Of a stretch of DNA of 64,000 nucleotides, positions 16,625 through 25,063 are shown piece after piece. Position 1 is the first letter of the stretch; each line of letters opens with the position of its first letter. A program made the translations under genes and the position numbers. The notes below the pieces were generated by a model, which was not told where the DNA came from, made no database searches, and saw nothing but the letters and a program-made list of their open reading frames with translations. Source of the DNA: an uncultured Prevotellaceae bacterium (lineage in GTDB: Bacteria; Bacteroidota; Bacteroidia; Bacteroidales; Bacteroidaceae); contig CACZVE010000001.1 in NCBI GenBank assembly GCA_902784565.1, positions 124,001 to 188,000 of the forward strand. Direction: 5' to 3'.

Positions 16625-18094
16625 ATGTTACGTAAAATCAGAACAATCCTGGCGGCGGTGGTCTTTGTGTTGATCACCCTGCTCTTCCTCGACTTCACGG
16701 GGACGTTGCACCATTGGCTCTCGTGGCTGGCAAAGATCCAGTTCCTGCCTGCCGTGTTGGCACTCAACGTGGTGGTCGTCGTGGCACTCTTGTTACTGAC
16801 ACTCGTCTTCGGACGTATCTACTGCTCGATTATCTGTCCGTTGGGTGTCTTGCAGGATGTCCTGGCGAGGTTCCGTAGGAAAAAGAACAAATACAGTTAC
16901 TCCAAGGAGGTGCGCTGGTTGCGCTATCCTGTGTTGGGGGTGTTCATCATTGCTCTGGTGGCTGGGGTCGGTTCTTTCTTCCAGTTGTTGGCACCATACA
17001 GTGCCTATGGCCGTATCGCCACGATGATCTTCCAACCTGTTTGGAAATTCGGTAATAATATCTTGGCAACGATAGCAGAACGGGCCGACAGTTATGCTTT
17101 CTACAGTGTCGACACATGGATGCGTTCAATGCCTGTGTTCATTATCGCTGTCGTGACACTGGTCGTACTCATCGTACTGGCTTGGCGCGGGGGACGTACG
17201 TATTGCAATACCGTCTGTCCCGTCGGTACATTCCTCTCGTTTATTGCCCGTTTCTCGTGGCTGAAGATCCATTTCGACGAGGAGGAATGCAGAAACTGTT
17301 CCCTCTGTTCGAAGAACTGTAAGGCGGCTTGCATCGACTTCAAGACACATAGCGTGGACTACAGCCGTTGTGTGGTCTGCGGCAATTGTATCGCAGCCTG
17401 TAAGTTCGGTGCGCTTTCTTATAAGAGGAAAGAGGAAAGTGAAAAGAGGAAAGAGAATACTGTTGATGCTTCCAAACGCTCGTTCCTTCTCGCTTCGGCT
17501 CTCGTCACTACCGCTGCCATTGCCCAGAAGAAGGAGAAGGTGATGGATGGTGGTCTGGCCGATATTGAAGATAAAGTGGCTCCAGAGCGTCAGACACCGC
17601 TCACACCGCCGGGTTCTCTCTCCTTCGACCACTTCGCTCAGCACTGTACGGGTTGTCAACTCTGCGTCTCGGAATGTCCGAATCAGGTGCTACGTCCTTC
17701 TTCGGACCTGATGCACTTGATGTTGCCGGTGATGTCTTACGAGCATGGCTATTGTCGTTCGGAGTGTACACGTTGCTCGGAGGTCTGTCCTGCGGGGGCC
17801 ATCAAACCGATTGACCAGGACGAGAAGACTTCTGTCCAGATAGGTCATGCGGTCTTTATCAAAAAGAACTGTGTGGCGATTACGGATAAGGTGGAATGCG
17901 GCAACTGTGCCCGTCACTGTCCCTCTGGTGCCATTGAGATGGTGATGCTCGATGAGAATGATGAGGAATCGCCCATGGTGCCAGCCATCAACGAAAGTGC
18001 CTGTATCGGTTGTGGGGCCTGTGAGTATGTCTGTCCGGCAAGGCCCTTCTCTGCCATCTACGTCGAGGGGCATGAGGTGCATAAGAAGATTTAG
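16625..18094 (+). CDS. NapH/NapG-like 4Fe-4S membrane polyferredoxin (489 aa)
   Basis: The N-terminal half (about residues 1-235) has four or five membrane helices and two NapH-like motifs, CSIICPLG and CNTVCPVG, near residues 67 and 197. The C-terminal half has classic ferredoxin clusters: CRNCSLCSKNCKAAC, CVVCGNCIAACK, CTGCQLCVSECP, CRSECTRCSEVCP, CGNCARHCP and CIGCGACEYVCP. The two parts are joined by a linker with a polypurine-encoded KRKEESEKRKEN, then KRSFLLASALVTTAAIAQ (about residues 286-305), which resembles a degraded Tat signal of a NapG-type protein. I infer an electron-transfer fusion that passes electrons from quinol to periplasmic acceptors. The frame is open upstream to 16379 inside tatC, but ATG 16625 is chosen because it follows the tatC stop and begins the first helix. 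Confidence 0.85.
   Translation: MLRKIRTILAAVVFVLITLLFLDFTGTLHHWLSWLAKIQFLPAVLALNVVVVVALLLLTLVFGRIYCSIICPLGVLQDVLARFRRKKNKYSYSKEVRWLRYPVLGVFIIALVAGVGSFFQLLAPYSAYGRIATMIFQPVWKFGNNILATIAERADSYAFYSVDTWMRSMPVFIIAVVTLVVLIVLAWRGGRTYCNTVCPVGTFLSFIARFSWLKIHFDEEECRNCSLCSKNCKAACIDFKTHSVDYSRCVVCGNCIAACKFGALSYKRKEESEKRKENTVDASKRSFLLASALVTTAAIAQKKEKVMDGGLADIEDKVAPERQTPLTPPGSLSFDHFAQHCTGCQLCVSECPNQVLRPSSDLMHLMLPVMSYEHGYCRSECTRCSEVCPAGAIKPIDQDEKTSVQIGHAVFIKKNCVAITDKVECGNCARHCPSGAIEMVMLDENDEESPMVPAINESACIGCGACEYVCPARPFSAIYVEGHEVHKKI
17424..17455. repeat. Polypurine phrase inside a coding region
   Basis: AAGAGGAAAGAGGAAAGTG followed by AAAAGAGGAAAGAG encodes the charged linker KRKEESEKRKE of the polyferredoxin. 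It is the same phrase as the intergenic repeat at 14857-14884, which suggests it is a dispersed element that was tolerated in a linker. Confidence 0.6.
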
Positions 18095-18105
18095 GAGGAA
18101 TGAAT

Positions 18106-19524
18106 ATGGAAAAGAAAAATATTTCGCGCCGTTCGTTTTTGAAGGCGTTTGGTGCAGGGGCAGTAGGTACGGCTGCTGTGATGGCAGGTTGTAAGGATGC
18201 CAGCAAGGCCGGAGAACAGGCTGCCAACGAATATAAGAACCAGGTGGAGCCGCCTGTGGGTCAGATGACTTATCGTGAGAATCCCAAGACCAAGGAAAAG
18301 GTGTCGCTCCTGGGCTATGGTATGATGCGTCTGCCGACGAAGGTAGATAACAGTGACGAGTTTGACCAGGAGATGATTAACAAACAGATTGACTATGCCC
18401 TCGAGCATGGACTGAACTATATCGACACATCGCCTGTCTATTGCCAGGGTAAGTCGGAGCACTGCACAGGTATCGCCCTGAGTCGTCACAAGCGCAGTGA
18501 GTATTTCATCGCCACCAAACTCTCCAACTTCAACCGTGACCTCTGGTCGTTCGAGAAATCGAAGGAGATGTATCTTAACTCGTTGAAGGAACTGCAGGTC
18601 GACTATATCGACTACTATCTGTTGCATGCCGTGGGCGGAGGTATGGATGAGTTCAAAGGGCGTTACGTTGATAATGGCATACTGGACTTCCTGTTGAAGG
18701 AACGCGAAGCAGGTCGCATCCGTAACCTCGGATTCTCCTTCCATGGTTATAAGTTGGTGTTCGACGAGGTACTTGCCATGCAGGATAAGTACCACTGGGA
18801 CTTCGTGCAGATAGAACTCAACTATCTGGACTGGGACTATGCCGACGAAATCAACAACCGTAACGTGGATGCCTCGTATCTCTATGCCGAACTCCAGAAG
18901 CGCGGTATTCCGGCTGTCATCATGGAACCGTTGCTCGGTGGTCGTCTGGCGAATATGCCGCAGTATCTGGCTAAGGAACTGAAGAGCCGTGCCCCAGAGA
19001 GCAGTCTCGCCTCGTGGGCTTTCCGTTATGCGGGAACACCCAAGGGTGTGTTGACGGTACTCAGTGGTATGACCTATATGGAACACCTGAAGGACAACCT
19101 GCTTTCCTATTGTCCGCTGGTCCCTCTGACTGATGAGGAGATGGAGTACCTGCATGGGGATATCGCCTATAAGATTGTGGGCCTGGAGAATATCCCCTGT
19201 AACGACTGTAAGTACTGTATGCCTTGTCCCTATGGCATTGACATCCCGGCTATCTTCGTGCATTACAACAAGTGCAAGAACGAAGGCTCGTTGCCGATGG
19301 GTATCGGCGACAAGGAGTACCGTAAGCACCGTCGTCAGTACCTGATCTCACTGGATCGTGCTGTGCCGCGTGACCGTCAGCCTGACCATTGCATCCAGTG
19401 TGGACAGTGTGAACCCCATTGTCCGCAGAACATCCGTATCCCACGTGAACTCAACAAGATTGACGAGATGATCGAACGCCTCAAGCGCGATCCCGATGGC
19501 ACGGGTGATGCTGCCAAGTCATAA
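18106..19524 (+). CDS. Tat-exported lipoprotein: aldo/keto reductase with two 4Fe-4S clusters
   Basis: The N-terminus carries a twin-arginine signal (SRRSFLKAFGAGAVGTAAVM) ending in the lipobox MAGC, so the protein is exported folded and probably lipid-anchored. The middle is an aldo/keto reductase barrel: LGYGMMRLP, then IDTSPVYCQGKSE (Asp and Tyr of the catalytic set), DYYLLHAVGG (the usual histidine) and VLTVLSGM. The C-terminus adds ferredoxin-like motifs CNDCKYCMPCP and CIQCGQCEPHCP. Start 18106 rather than the ATG at 18100 is chosen because AGGAGG at 18093-18098 is 7 bases upstream of it but only 1 base from the other. It follows the polyferredoxin gene by 11 bases and probably receives or donates electrons with it. 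Substrate unknown. Confidence 0.88.
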   Translation: MEKKNISRRSFLKAFGAGAVGTAAVMAGCKDASKAGEQAANEYKNQVEPPVGQMTYRENPKTKEKVSLLGYGMMRLPTKVDNSDEFDQEMINKQIDYALEHGLNYIDTSPVYCQGKSEHCTGIALSRHKRSEYFIATKLSNFNRDLWSFEKSKEMYLNSLKELQVDYIDYYLLHAVGGGMDEFKGRYVDNGILDFLLKEREAGRIRNLGFSFHGYKLVFDEVLAMQDKYHWDFVQIELNYLDWDYADEINNRNVDASYLYAELQKRGIPAVIMEPLLGGRLANMPQYLAKELKSRAPESSLASWAFRYAGTPKGVLTVLSGMTYMEHLKDNLLSYCPLVPLTDEEMEYLHGDIAYKIVGLENIPCNDCKYCMPCPYGIDIPAIFVHYNKCKNEGSLPMGIGDKEYRKHRRQYLISLDRAVPRDRQPDHCIQCGQCEPHCPQNIRIPRELNKIDEMIERLKRDPDGTGDAAKS

Positions 19525-19530
19525 CAAAGA

Positions 19531-19565
19531 AGAAGTGGTTGCCATGCGGCAACCACTTCTTGCTT
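19531..19565 (+). terminator. Terminator of the tat/iron-sulfur operon
   Basis: A perfect 13-bp stem (AGAAGTGGTTGCC at 19531-19543, complement at 19548-19560) with the 4-base loop ATGC, followed by TGCTT. It lies 7 bases after the reductase stop codon. Confidence 0.85.
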
Positions 19566-19582
19566 AATACCTCCTGCTGTTG

Positions 19583-19655
19583 TCGGGATGAGGCGACTCG
19601 AACGCCCGACCCCTACGTCCCGAACGTAGTGCGCTACCAACTGCGCTACATCCCG
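19583..19655 (-). tRNA. tRNA-Pro (anticodon CGG)
   Basis: On the minus strand the sequence folds as a tRNA. The acceptor stem is CGGGATG/CATCCCG, the D arm GCGC-AGTTGGTA-GCGC, the anticodon arm CTACG-TTCGGGA-CGTAG with CGG at positions 34-36, and the T arm GGGCG-TTCGAGT-CGCCT. The discriminator base is A and CCA is not encoded. It reads the proline codon CCG. Confidence 0.93.
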
Positions 19656-19696
19656 CTTTGCTTCAGTGATGAAGCGCATTTGGTATTAAGCGGCTG

Positions 19697-19704
19697 CAAA
19701 GGTA
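19697..19704 (-). promoter_or_regulatory. -7 element for tRNA-Pro
   Basis: Minus strand TACCTTTG followed by CA, about 42 bases before the tRNA 5' end. No convincing -33 element was found. Confidence 0.5.
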
Positions 19705-19793
19705 CTGCAAAAAAATGAAATACGTGCAGAAAAAGGGAGTTTTTTTTCGAATTCGGTGAAAAACACCCTTTTCTGCATGTATTTTGTATGCTG

Positions 19794-21866
19794 TTAATGA
19801 TGCTGACGGTAGTATTTCCGGAACTGGAGGTACTCGTCGCACTTGCGGATATAATCCTCCTCCGGCTGGTCGCCTGTCAGGTCATAGAGAGCCTGGTAGG
19901 CACGGAACTGCGGGGCACTCGGGTTGTATTTATTGACATATTCCGCCTGCTCAGAATCCCATACGTTCTCACACCAGAGATTCTTGTTGCTTTGGCCGTA
20001 ATAGACGGTACCGTAGAGTTCCCTGTATCCTAGGGCGAAGAGGGCCTTGCGCTTCAAGGCGGGGTCGGAACTCGTGGCCACCTTCTGGAGCATTTCTATG
20101 GCCTTCTTGTCGAAATCGACCTCGTTGACACCCGCATTGTCATAGATACCCTTGGCGTTGTGCAACAGCCACCAGCAGTCGCCATGGATGCTGGCCTGGG
20201 CATAATAGACGGCGAGGTTGTAGCAACGCTGGTCGTAGGCCTTGCCCTTCAGCAGGCTGAGCGAGCCTTCCATCATCTGCATTTCCTTGCAGAAATCGAG
20301 TTTGATGTGCTTCCACCATTTGAGATCTTTCTCCCACAGTTCGTTGGTATTCACCCACTGGCGCTTCACCCATGGTTCCACGTCGTAGTGGCGGACAACG
20401 GAATAGTAGCGGTATTCGCTACCGAAGTGATTATTGTAGAAAGAGATGGGGATGTCCTTCAGCCACTGGATGGCCTTGTCCCACTGACAGAGACGCATGT
20501 ATTTCGTGCCGATATGTTCGGAGAGTACCGTGTCGTTTTCGTTGAGGTTGGCCTTCAGGTATTTGTCGAGTTTGTTGTTGGCTGGCGTATTGGTGTAGAA
20601 GAGATATTTCTCCGTATTGGCAACATTGAGGGTGTCGAAATCAAAACTACCGCCTGCGCCTTTGAGAGCACGACAGATGGCAGCAAGACGCACGGGATTA
20701 GACCTGTAATGCGGCACGAGCACCTGATTGGTGAGACGACTCTCGGCATTTTCGAAGAAAGCGTCATCTACGGCTTCTTTCTGCTTTTCCCTGAGCCATG
20801 CGAGTTCATCAGCGATATAATCGTCGAAGGCTTCACTGGGTTTGGCCTGTGCGGCAGTGATATAGAGCATCAGCACATGGGCATTGTCCTTCATACGGGC
20901 AGTACCGTCGAGTTTGACGGCTTCGAGGATGTCGTTGGCGGCTTCCTTCTGGTTGCCGGCAAGGAACTCCAGCCAGGCCTTGGCACTTTTCCACATGATG
21001 GGACAGTCGGTCTTGCCCTCCCGGACCACCATCTCACAGAACTGCTGCATCTGCCAGGACTCCTGTTTGTTGATGTCGCGGATGAACTGCTTACCGATGG
21101 AACCGCCGCCACCGTTGACGGCATCGGCAGCCTCCTGGGCATTGTTCACGAAATCCTTCAGCAACCAGGGCAGGGCCTTTGAGGTGGGGTTCTGCTTGTA
21201 GTGCTGGCTGATGGCGAGGTAGGAACGCTTCTTATAGAACTGTGTCATCAGACTCTCCTCATCGTCCATCTCAGCGAAGAGTTCACCGGCCTCAGCCTCA
21301 CGACCTGTCTTATAAAGGGCACCAGCATAGATATTCTTCATCATGTCCTTATAGACCGTTTCAATGAACTCGCTGGCAGTCTGTTCCCAATAGGTGACAT
21401 TCTCCTGGTGCTGTCCCAGCATCATGTTACAGCGCATGTAGAGCAGGGCATGCTGGGAGCGCAGTTTGGTCTTCGTCTTGCCGAGGGCGTATGTGCGGAC
21501 AGCCTGCAATGTGCGTTTCTGACCATCAATATCTTCCTTTGTGGGATAGTTCCACTCATACTGTTTGCGCTGCTCGATATCGACACAGTCGAGATATTTC
21601 TGCAGGTTCTGGATGTAACTGACCATCAGGGCATCGCCCTTCTGTTGGGCAGCCTTGATGACCTCGTCGGCATTGAACCAATAATACTCCTCTGTCGAGC
21701 CGAGGTAGGCCTTCCAGTTGTCGTTGCAGATTTTCTCTACACGATTTTTGAAATTGTTGCCGACGAAGGGGCTGAACAGGTAATAGTTGTCAGTACCAGC
21801 CCAGAGACAGGCAAGTGTCGGCAGCGTCATGGCTGCCATCAGACTAATGATGATAAATCTCTTCAT
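19794..21866 (-). CDS. Large exported helical-repeat protein, function unknown (690 aa)
   Basis: A signal peptide (MKRFIIISLMAAMTLPTLA, possibly ending at A19 or C20) precedes a long, mostly alpha-helical protein. It has many W, Y, Q and K residues and helix pairs such as NIYAGALYKTGREAEAGELF and KYMRLCQWDKAIQWLKDI, which resemble TPR or Sel1-like solenoid repeats. I do not recognise a named family. It is the last gene of a minus-strand set with murF and a lipoprotein; its start overlaps the lipoprotein's end by 23 bases, so the two are cotranscribed and may work together in the envelope. Confidence 0.75.
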   Translation of the reverse strand: MKRFIIISLMAAMTLPTLACLWAGTDNYYLFSPFVGNNFKNRVEKICNDNWKAYLGSTEEYYWFNADEVIKAAQQKGDALMVSYIQNLQKYLDCVDIEQRKQYEWNYPTKEDIDGQKRTLQAVRTYALGKTKTKLRSQHALLYMRCNMMLGQHQENVTYWEQTASEFIETVYKDMMKNIYAGALYKTGREAEAGELFAEMDDEESLMTQFYKKRSYLAISQHYKQNPTSKALPWLLKDFVNNAQEAADAVNGGGGSIGKQFIRDINKQESWQMQQFCEMVVREGKTDCPIMWKSAKAWLEFLAGNQKEAANDILEAVKLDGTARMKDNAHVLMLYITAAQAKPSEAFDDYIADELAWLREKQKEAVDDAFFENAESRLTNQVLVPHYRSNPVRLAAICRALKGAGGSFDFDTLNVANTEKYLFYTNTPANNKLDKYLKANLNENDTVLSEHIGTKYMRLCQWDKAIQWLKDIPISFYNNHFGSEYRYYSVVRHYDVEPWVKRQWVNTNELWEKDLKWWKHIKLDFCKEMQMMEGSLSLLKGKAYDQRCYNLAVYYAQASIHGDCWWLLHNAKGIYDNAGVNEVDFDKKAIEMLQKVATSSDPALKRKALFALGYRELYGTVYYGQSNKNLWCENVWDSEQAEYVNKYNPSAPQFRAYQALYDLTGDQPEEDYIRKCDEYLQFRKYYRQHH

Positions 21867-22734
21867 AGGTTTCTGGTTTATATCTGTTAATATTATCTTT
21901 GTCTAAATGATAGGTGATGATGGAACGACTGAGATCCTTACGTTCTTTCTCCATCGCTTGCTTGACCTTGAGGATTTCTTCTGCCTCGACGCTATGTTCC
22001 ACGCGGACGCCTTGGATATCCCGGACCCAAAGGAAGACAGGATAGGCGGCAGCCAAGGGCAGCGAGTATTGGTCGAGCCGGTTCAGGTAGGGATATACGT
22101 CGCGATAGTCGAGGATGGGATTGCGCTCCTCCCACTTACGCGGATCGCCGGTATTGTAGATCATCAGTGCACCGTAATCCACGGGTGGGACCTCCATGGA
22201 GAGTTGATGCAGGCGGATGGTGGTAGAAAGTAATCTCTTTCCACTTTTTTCTTTCCACTTTCCACCAACTTCCCTCAGGAAGTCATAGTAGGTCTTGCGA
22301 CTCTTCGAGGTGTAGTCGCAGTCGATCTGTATCTCACGGACGTTCCTGATATCATTGGTCTCGTTCATCTGGAGGATGCGCTTCACGAGTTTCTCCGCCA
22401 GACCGTCATGTTTCTGATGCATGCAGTCTTCCGTGATATAGACGGTGGGGATGATCTCGATGCTGTCGGGCAGGGTGTCGGAGAAGGTGATGGTGGCATT
22501 GGGCTTCGGCTCACCTGACTCACTCATCACCACATCGAAATAACGACAGTACACCTTATTAATATGATACTGCTGGAGGAATGCCCGTTCCGTCGAATCG
22601 AGTCTCAGGTCCGTGCGCCAGTAATAGACAGCATTGCTCTCCTCTAACTCGGTTCTATCCTCCTGCTTGCTGCATCCTATCGTCAGCAGGCACAGCAACA
22701 GCCCCATCCATATGATGTTCTTTTTAATTTCCAA
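21844..22734 (-). CDS. Lipoprotein of unknown function, possibly DUF3142-like (296 aa)
   Basis: The N-terminus has a lipoprotein signal (MGLLLCLLTIGC, lipobox Cys at residue 21). The mature part starts with a strand pattern YYWRTDLRLDSTERAFLQQY that fits the first strand of a TIM-barrel-like fold, and the stretch IREIQIDCDYT-like (VREIQIDCDYTSKSRKTYYD) could carry acidic active-site residues. This recalls DUF3142-type putative glycoside hydrolases, but the assignment is weak. The gene lies 10 bases after murF and overlaps the next gene. A polypurine phrase (complement of 22235-22264) encodes the charged GGKWKEKSGKRLLS segment. Confidence 0.65.
   Translation of the reverse strand: MEIKKNIIWMGLLLCLLTIGCSKQEDRTELEESNAVYYWRTDLRLDSTERAFLQQYHINKVYCRYFDVVMSESGEPKPNATITFSDTLPDSIEIIPTVYITEDCMHQKHDGLAEKLVKRILQMNETNDIRNVREIQIDCDYTSKSRKTYYDFLREVGGKWKEKSGKRLLSTTIRLHQLSMEVPPVDYGALMIYNTGDPRKWEERNPILDYRDVYPYLNRLDQYSLPLAAAYPVFLWVRDIQGVRVEHSVEAEEILKVKQAMEKERKDLSRSIITYHLDKDNINRYKPETYEEIYHH
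22235..22264. repeat. Polypurine phrase inside the lipoprotein gene
   Basis: On the minus strand, GGAAAGTGGAAAGAAAAAAG followed by TGGAAAGAG encodes the WKEKSGKR region. It matches the phrase seen at 14857-14884, 17424-17455 and 41556-41580. Confidence 0.55.
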
Positions 22735-22744
22735 TGGTCAATGG

Positions 22745-24106
22745 TTATAACAGTTCTGGCAGTTGGAAGAGTTTGTTGCTGTTGCTGCCCTTAATCAGGA
22801 TATAGTAACCCTCGGGACAATGCGCCTGGATGGCGGCCTTCACCTCTTCTACATCGTGGAACTTACGGAAAGGACAGTCGATATCCTTGAAATTGTCACC
22901 CACGAGCCATACCTCATCATAGCCTGCCTGTTCCAGATAACTCACCATTTGACGGTGTTCCTTGTCACTCTCTGTACCCAGTTCACCCATCTGTCCGAGA
23001 ATGGCCATCTTCTTGTCAGCCTGAATCATACTGAAATTCTCCAAGGCAGCCTGCATGGAGGTGGGGTTGGCGTTGTAGGCGTCTACTATCAGGTGGTTCT
23101 TCTCTGTAATGGTCATCTGACTACGATTGTTCGATGGCACATAGTTTTCGAGGGCTTCGCAAATCTTCTTGCGGTCTACGCCGAAATTGATACCCACGGA
23201 GATGGCGGCCAAGAGGTTGTCGATGTTGTAGGCCCCGATAAGGTGCGTCTGTACCTTGTGCCACTTCGTACTGCGACCCTCCTCCTCTAATGTCATCAGG
23301 GGTTCACGCCAACGGAACTTCAGGAAGGGATTGCATTCTATCACCTCACCGCTGATACAGGCGTACTGGTTGTCAGGACTGGTGGAGTAGGGCGTGATCC
23401 AGATATCTTCGTCGTCACCAATCTGGTTCATCAAATGCTCGTTGTCGGCATTGATGAAGATAAGACCGTCCTCACGGGTACGGAGGAAGTCGTAGAGTTC
23501 GCATTTGGTCTTGATGACTCCCTCGAATGAGCCGAAACCTTGCAGGTGGGCACGACCTACATTAGTGATGAGGCCACAGGTAGGCTCTGCTGTCTCTACC
23601 AAGGTCTTGATGTCGCCCGGATGACTGGCGCCCATCTCTATCACGGCTATCTCATGTTCTTTTGTCAGACGGAACAACGTCTTAGGCACACCCACGTCAT
23701 TGTTGAAATTGCCTTGGGTGTAGAGCACATTGAACTTCTGCGAGAGCACAGCAGCCACCAGTTCCTTCGTGGTGGTCTTGCCGTTGGTGCCGGTGATACC
23801 GATGACGGGGATATCAAACTGACGCCGGTGCTCACGGGCCAGGTCCTTGAAGGTCTGCAGGCAGTCATCGACGAGGATGAGGCGATCGCTAGATATCCTG
23901 GAATCTCCTAGGGACCCTAGGATGGCCTTGTCATCGATGATGGCATAGGCGCAGCCTTTTTCGAGGGCTTGCAGGGCGAATTTGTTGCCGTCGAACGACT
24001 CGCCTTTGAGGGCGAGGAAGATACTTCCCTCGGGACAGTCACGACTGTCTGTTGTGATACAGGGATGCTGCTGATAGAGCCTATATAGTTCCTTAATGTC
24101 CACCAT
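22745..24106 (-). CDS. murF: UDP-N-acetylmuramoyl-tripeptide--D-alanyl-D-alanine ligase
   Basis: A 453-residue Mur ligase that adds D-Ala-D-Ala to the UDP-MurNAc-tripeptide in the cytoplasm, the last soluble step of peptidoglycan precursor synthesis. The N-terminal substrate-binding part has TDSRDCPEGSIFLALKGESFDG. The ATP-binding loop is GITGTNGKTTTKEL near residue 105. The central motif VIEMGASHPGDI and the C-terminal VDAYNANPTSMQAAL followed by AILGQMGELG are typical of MurF rather than MurE or MurC. It heads a minus-strand operon with two envelope proteins of unknown function. The ligase ddl, which makes its D-Ala-D-Ala substrate, is at 39378-40370. Confidence 0.95.
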   Translation of the reverse strand: MVDIKELYRLYQQHPCITTDSRDCPEGSIFLALKGESFDGNKFALQALEKGCAYAIIDDKAILGSLGDSRISSDRLILVDDCLQTFKDLAREHRRQFDIPVIGITGTNGKTTTKELVAAVLSQKFNVLYTQGNFNNDVGVPKTLFRLTKEHEIAVIEMGASHPGDIKTLVETAEPTCGLITNVGRAHLQGFGSFEGVIKTKCELYDFLRTREDGLIFINADNEHLMNQIGDDEDIWITPYSTSPDNQYACISGEVIECNPFLKFRWREPLMTLEEEGRSTKWHKVQTHLIGAYNIDNLLAAISVGINFGVDRKKICEALENYVPSNNRSQMTITEKNHLIVDAYNANPTSMQAALENFSMIQADKKMAILGQMGELGTESDKEHRQMVSYLEQAGYDEVWLVGDNFKDIDCPFRKFHDVEEVKAAIQAHCPEGYYILIKGSNSNKLFQLPELL

Positions 24107-24108
24107 TT

Positions 24109-24190
24109 GATTTACGATTTACAGATCTATGATTTACGATTTTGGTGCAAAGATACAAATAAAATAAGAATTGAGAATTGAGAATTGAGT
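24109..24190. repeat. Short tandem repeats in the murF-folP divergent region
   Basis: GATTTACGATTT occurs at 24109-24120 and 24131-24142 (22-bp tandem duplication). AGAATTG or GAGAATT is then repeated three times at about 24167-24188. Such low-complexity phrases near gene starts recur through the window. Confidence 0.6.
24148..24155 (-). promoter_or_regulatory. -7 element of the murF operon
   Basis: Minus strand TATCTTTG followed by CA, about 42 bases before the murF start codon. Confidence 0.55.
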
Positions 24191-24251
24191 TTTTTTCAGT
24201 TGCGGCAGCAATTTTTTCACTATTCACTATTCTCTTTTCACTTTTTTATTG

Positions 24252-24259
24252 TATCTTTG
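24252..24259 (+). promoter_or_regulatory. -7 element of folP, with a very short leader
   Basis: TATCTTTG at 24252-24259 ends only 9 bases before the folP ATG at 24269, so the transcript would have a leader of about 5 bases or none. The -33 region is T-rich without an exact TTTG. Confidence 0.6.
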
Positions 24260-24268
24260 TAGGCGATT

Positions 24269-25051
24269 ATGGACTATACGTTGAACGTACACGGTCTTCT
24301 GATGGATCTCAGGGTGCCTCAGGTGATGGGTATCCTGAATGCGACACCCGACTCTTTCTATGCGGAGAGTCGTCGTCAGACGGAGACTGAAATCGTCAAA
24401 CGCTGTCAGCAGATTGTCAGCGAAGGAGGCACCATCATCGATGTGGGTGCCTGTTCTACCCGTCCCGGTGCTGAAGTGGCATCAGAGGCGGAAGAGATGG
24501 AACGTCTACGCTTCGCACTGACGGTGGTACGTCGCGAACAATCTGCTGCCGTGGTTTCCGTTGACACTTTCCGTCCCGACGTGGCGCGAATGGCAGTAGA
24601 AGAGTTTGGTGCCGACATCATCAACGATGTCAGTGAGGGTACTCCGGAAATGTTCCGGATGGTGGCCCGTCTGGGCATACCTTATATATTAATGTCTGTT
24701 CAGCCCACGATGCGTGATACACTAATGGCTTTTGCCCAAAAGGTACAGCAATTGCGCGACTTCGGCGCCAAAGATATTATCCTTGACCCGGGCTTCGGCT
24801 TTGGGAAGACGCTGGAACAGAATTACCAGATGATGAATGAACTGGAACAGTTGCAGGTTATGGAACTGCCTGTCCTTGTGGGTGTCTCGCGGAAGTCGAT
24901 GATCTACAAGAAGTTTGGTTGTACGGCCAATGAGTCGCTCAACGGCACGACCTCCCTCAACACCATCGCCCTGATGAAAGGTGCGGACATCCTCCGTGTC
25001 CATGATGTACGTGAGGCAGTAGAATGCGTACAGATAGTGAATAGTTTATAG
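24269..25051 (+). CDS. folP: Dihydropteroate synthase
   Basis: A 260-residue TIM-barrel enzyme that condenses 6-hydroxymethyl-dihydropterin pyrophosphate with p-aminobenzoate, the sulfonamide-sensitive step of folate synthesis. It has the pterin-pyrophosphate loop GILNATPDSFYAES (near residue 22), the second motif DVGACSTRPGAEVAS (near residue 64), then INDVSEG, DPGFGFGKT and GVSRKSMI. Start at 24269 fits the family length. The next gene, dacA, begins 12 bases later; folP-dacA pairing is common in Bacteroidota. Confidence 0.95.
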   Translation: MDYTLNVHGLLMDLRVPQVMGILNATPDSFYAESRRQTETEIVKRCQQIVSEGGTIIDVGACSTRPGAEVASEAEEMERLRFALTVVRREQSAAVVSVDTFRPDVARMAVEEFGADIINDVSEGTPEMFRMVARLGIPYILMSVQPTMRDTLMAFAQKVQQLRDFGAKDIILDPGFGFGKTLEQNYQMMNELEQLQVMELPVLVGVSRKSMIYKKFGCTANESLNGTTSLNTIALMKGADILRVHDVREAVECVQIVNSL

Positions 25052-25063
25052 TGAATAGAGAAT

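Noticed and set aside
18091..19329. A 412-codon minus-strand frame opposite the aldo/keto reductase
   Set aside because: The plus strand encodes clear catalytic and iron-sulfur motifs; the minus frame is histidine- and threonine-rich shadow sequence.
20160..21182. A 340-codon plus-strand frame opposite the 690-residue exported protein
   Set aside because: The minus frame has a signal peptide, full length and operon overlap; the plus frame has no supporting feature.
24178..24390. A 70-codon frame across the folP promoter
   Set aside because: It spans the promoter and overlaps folP in another frame.
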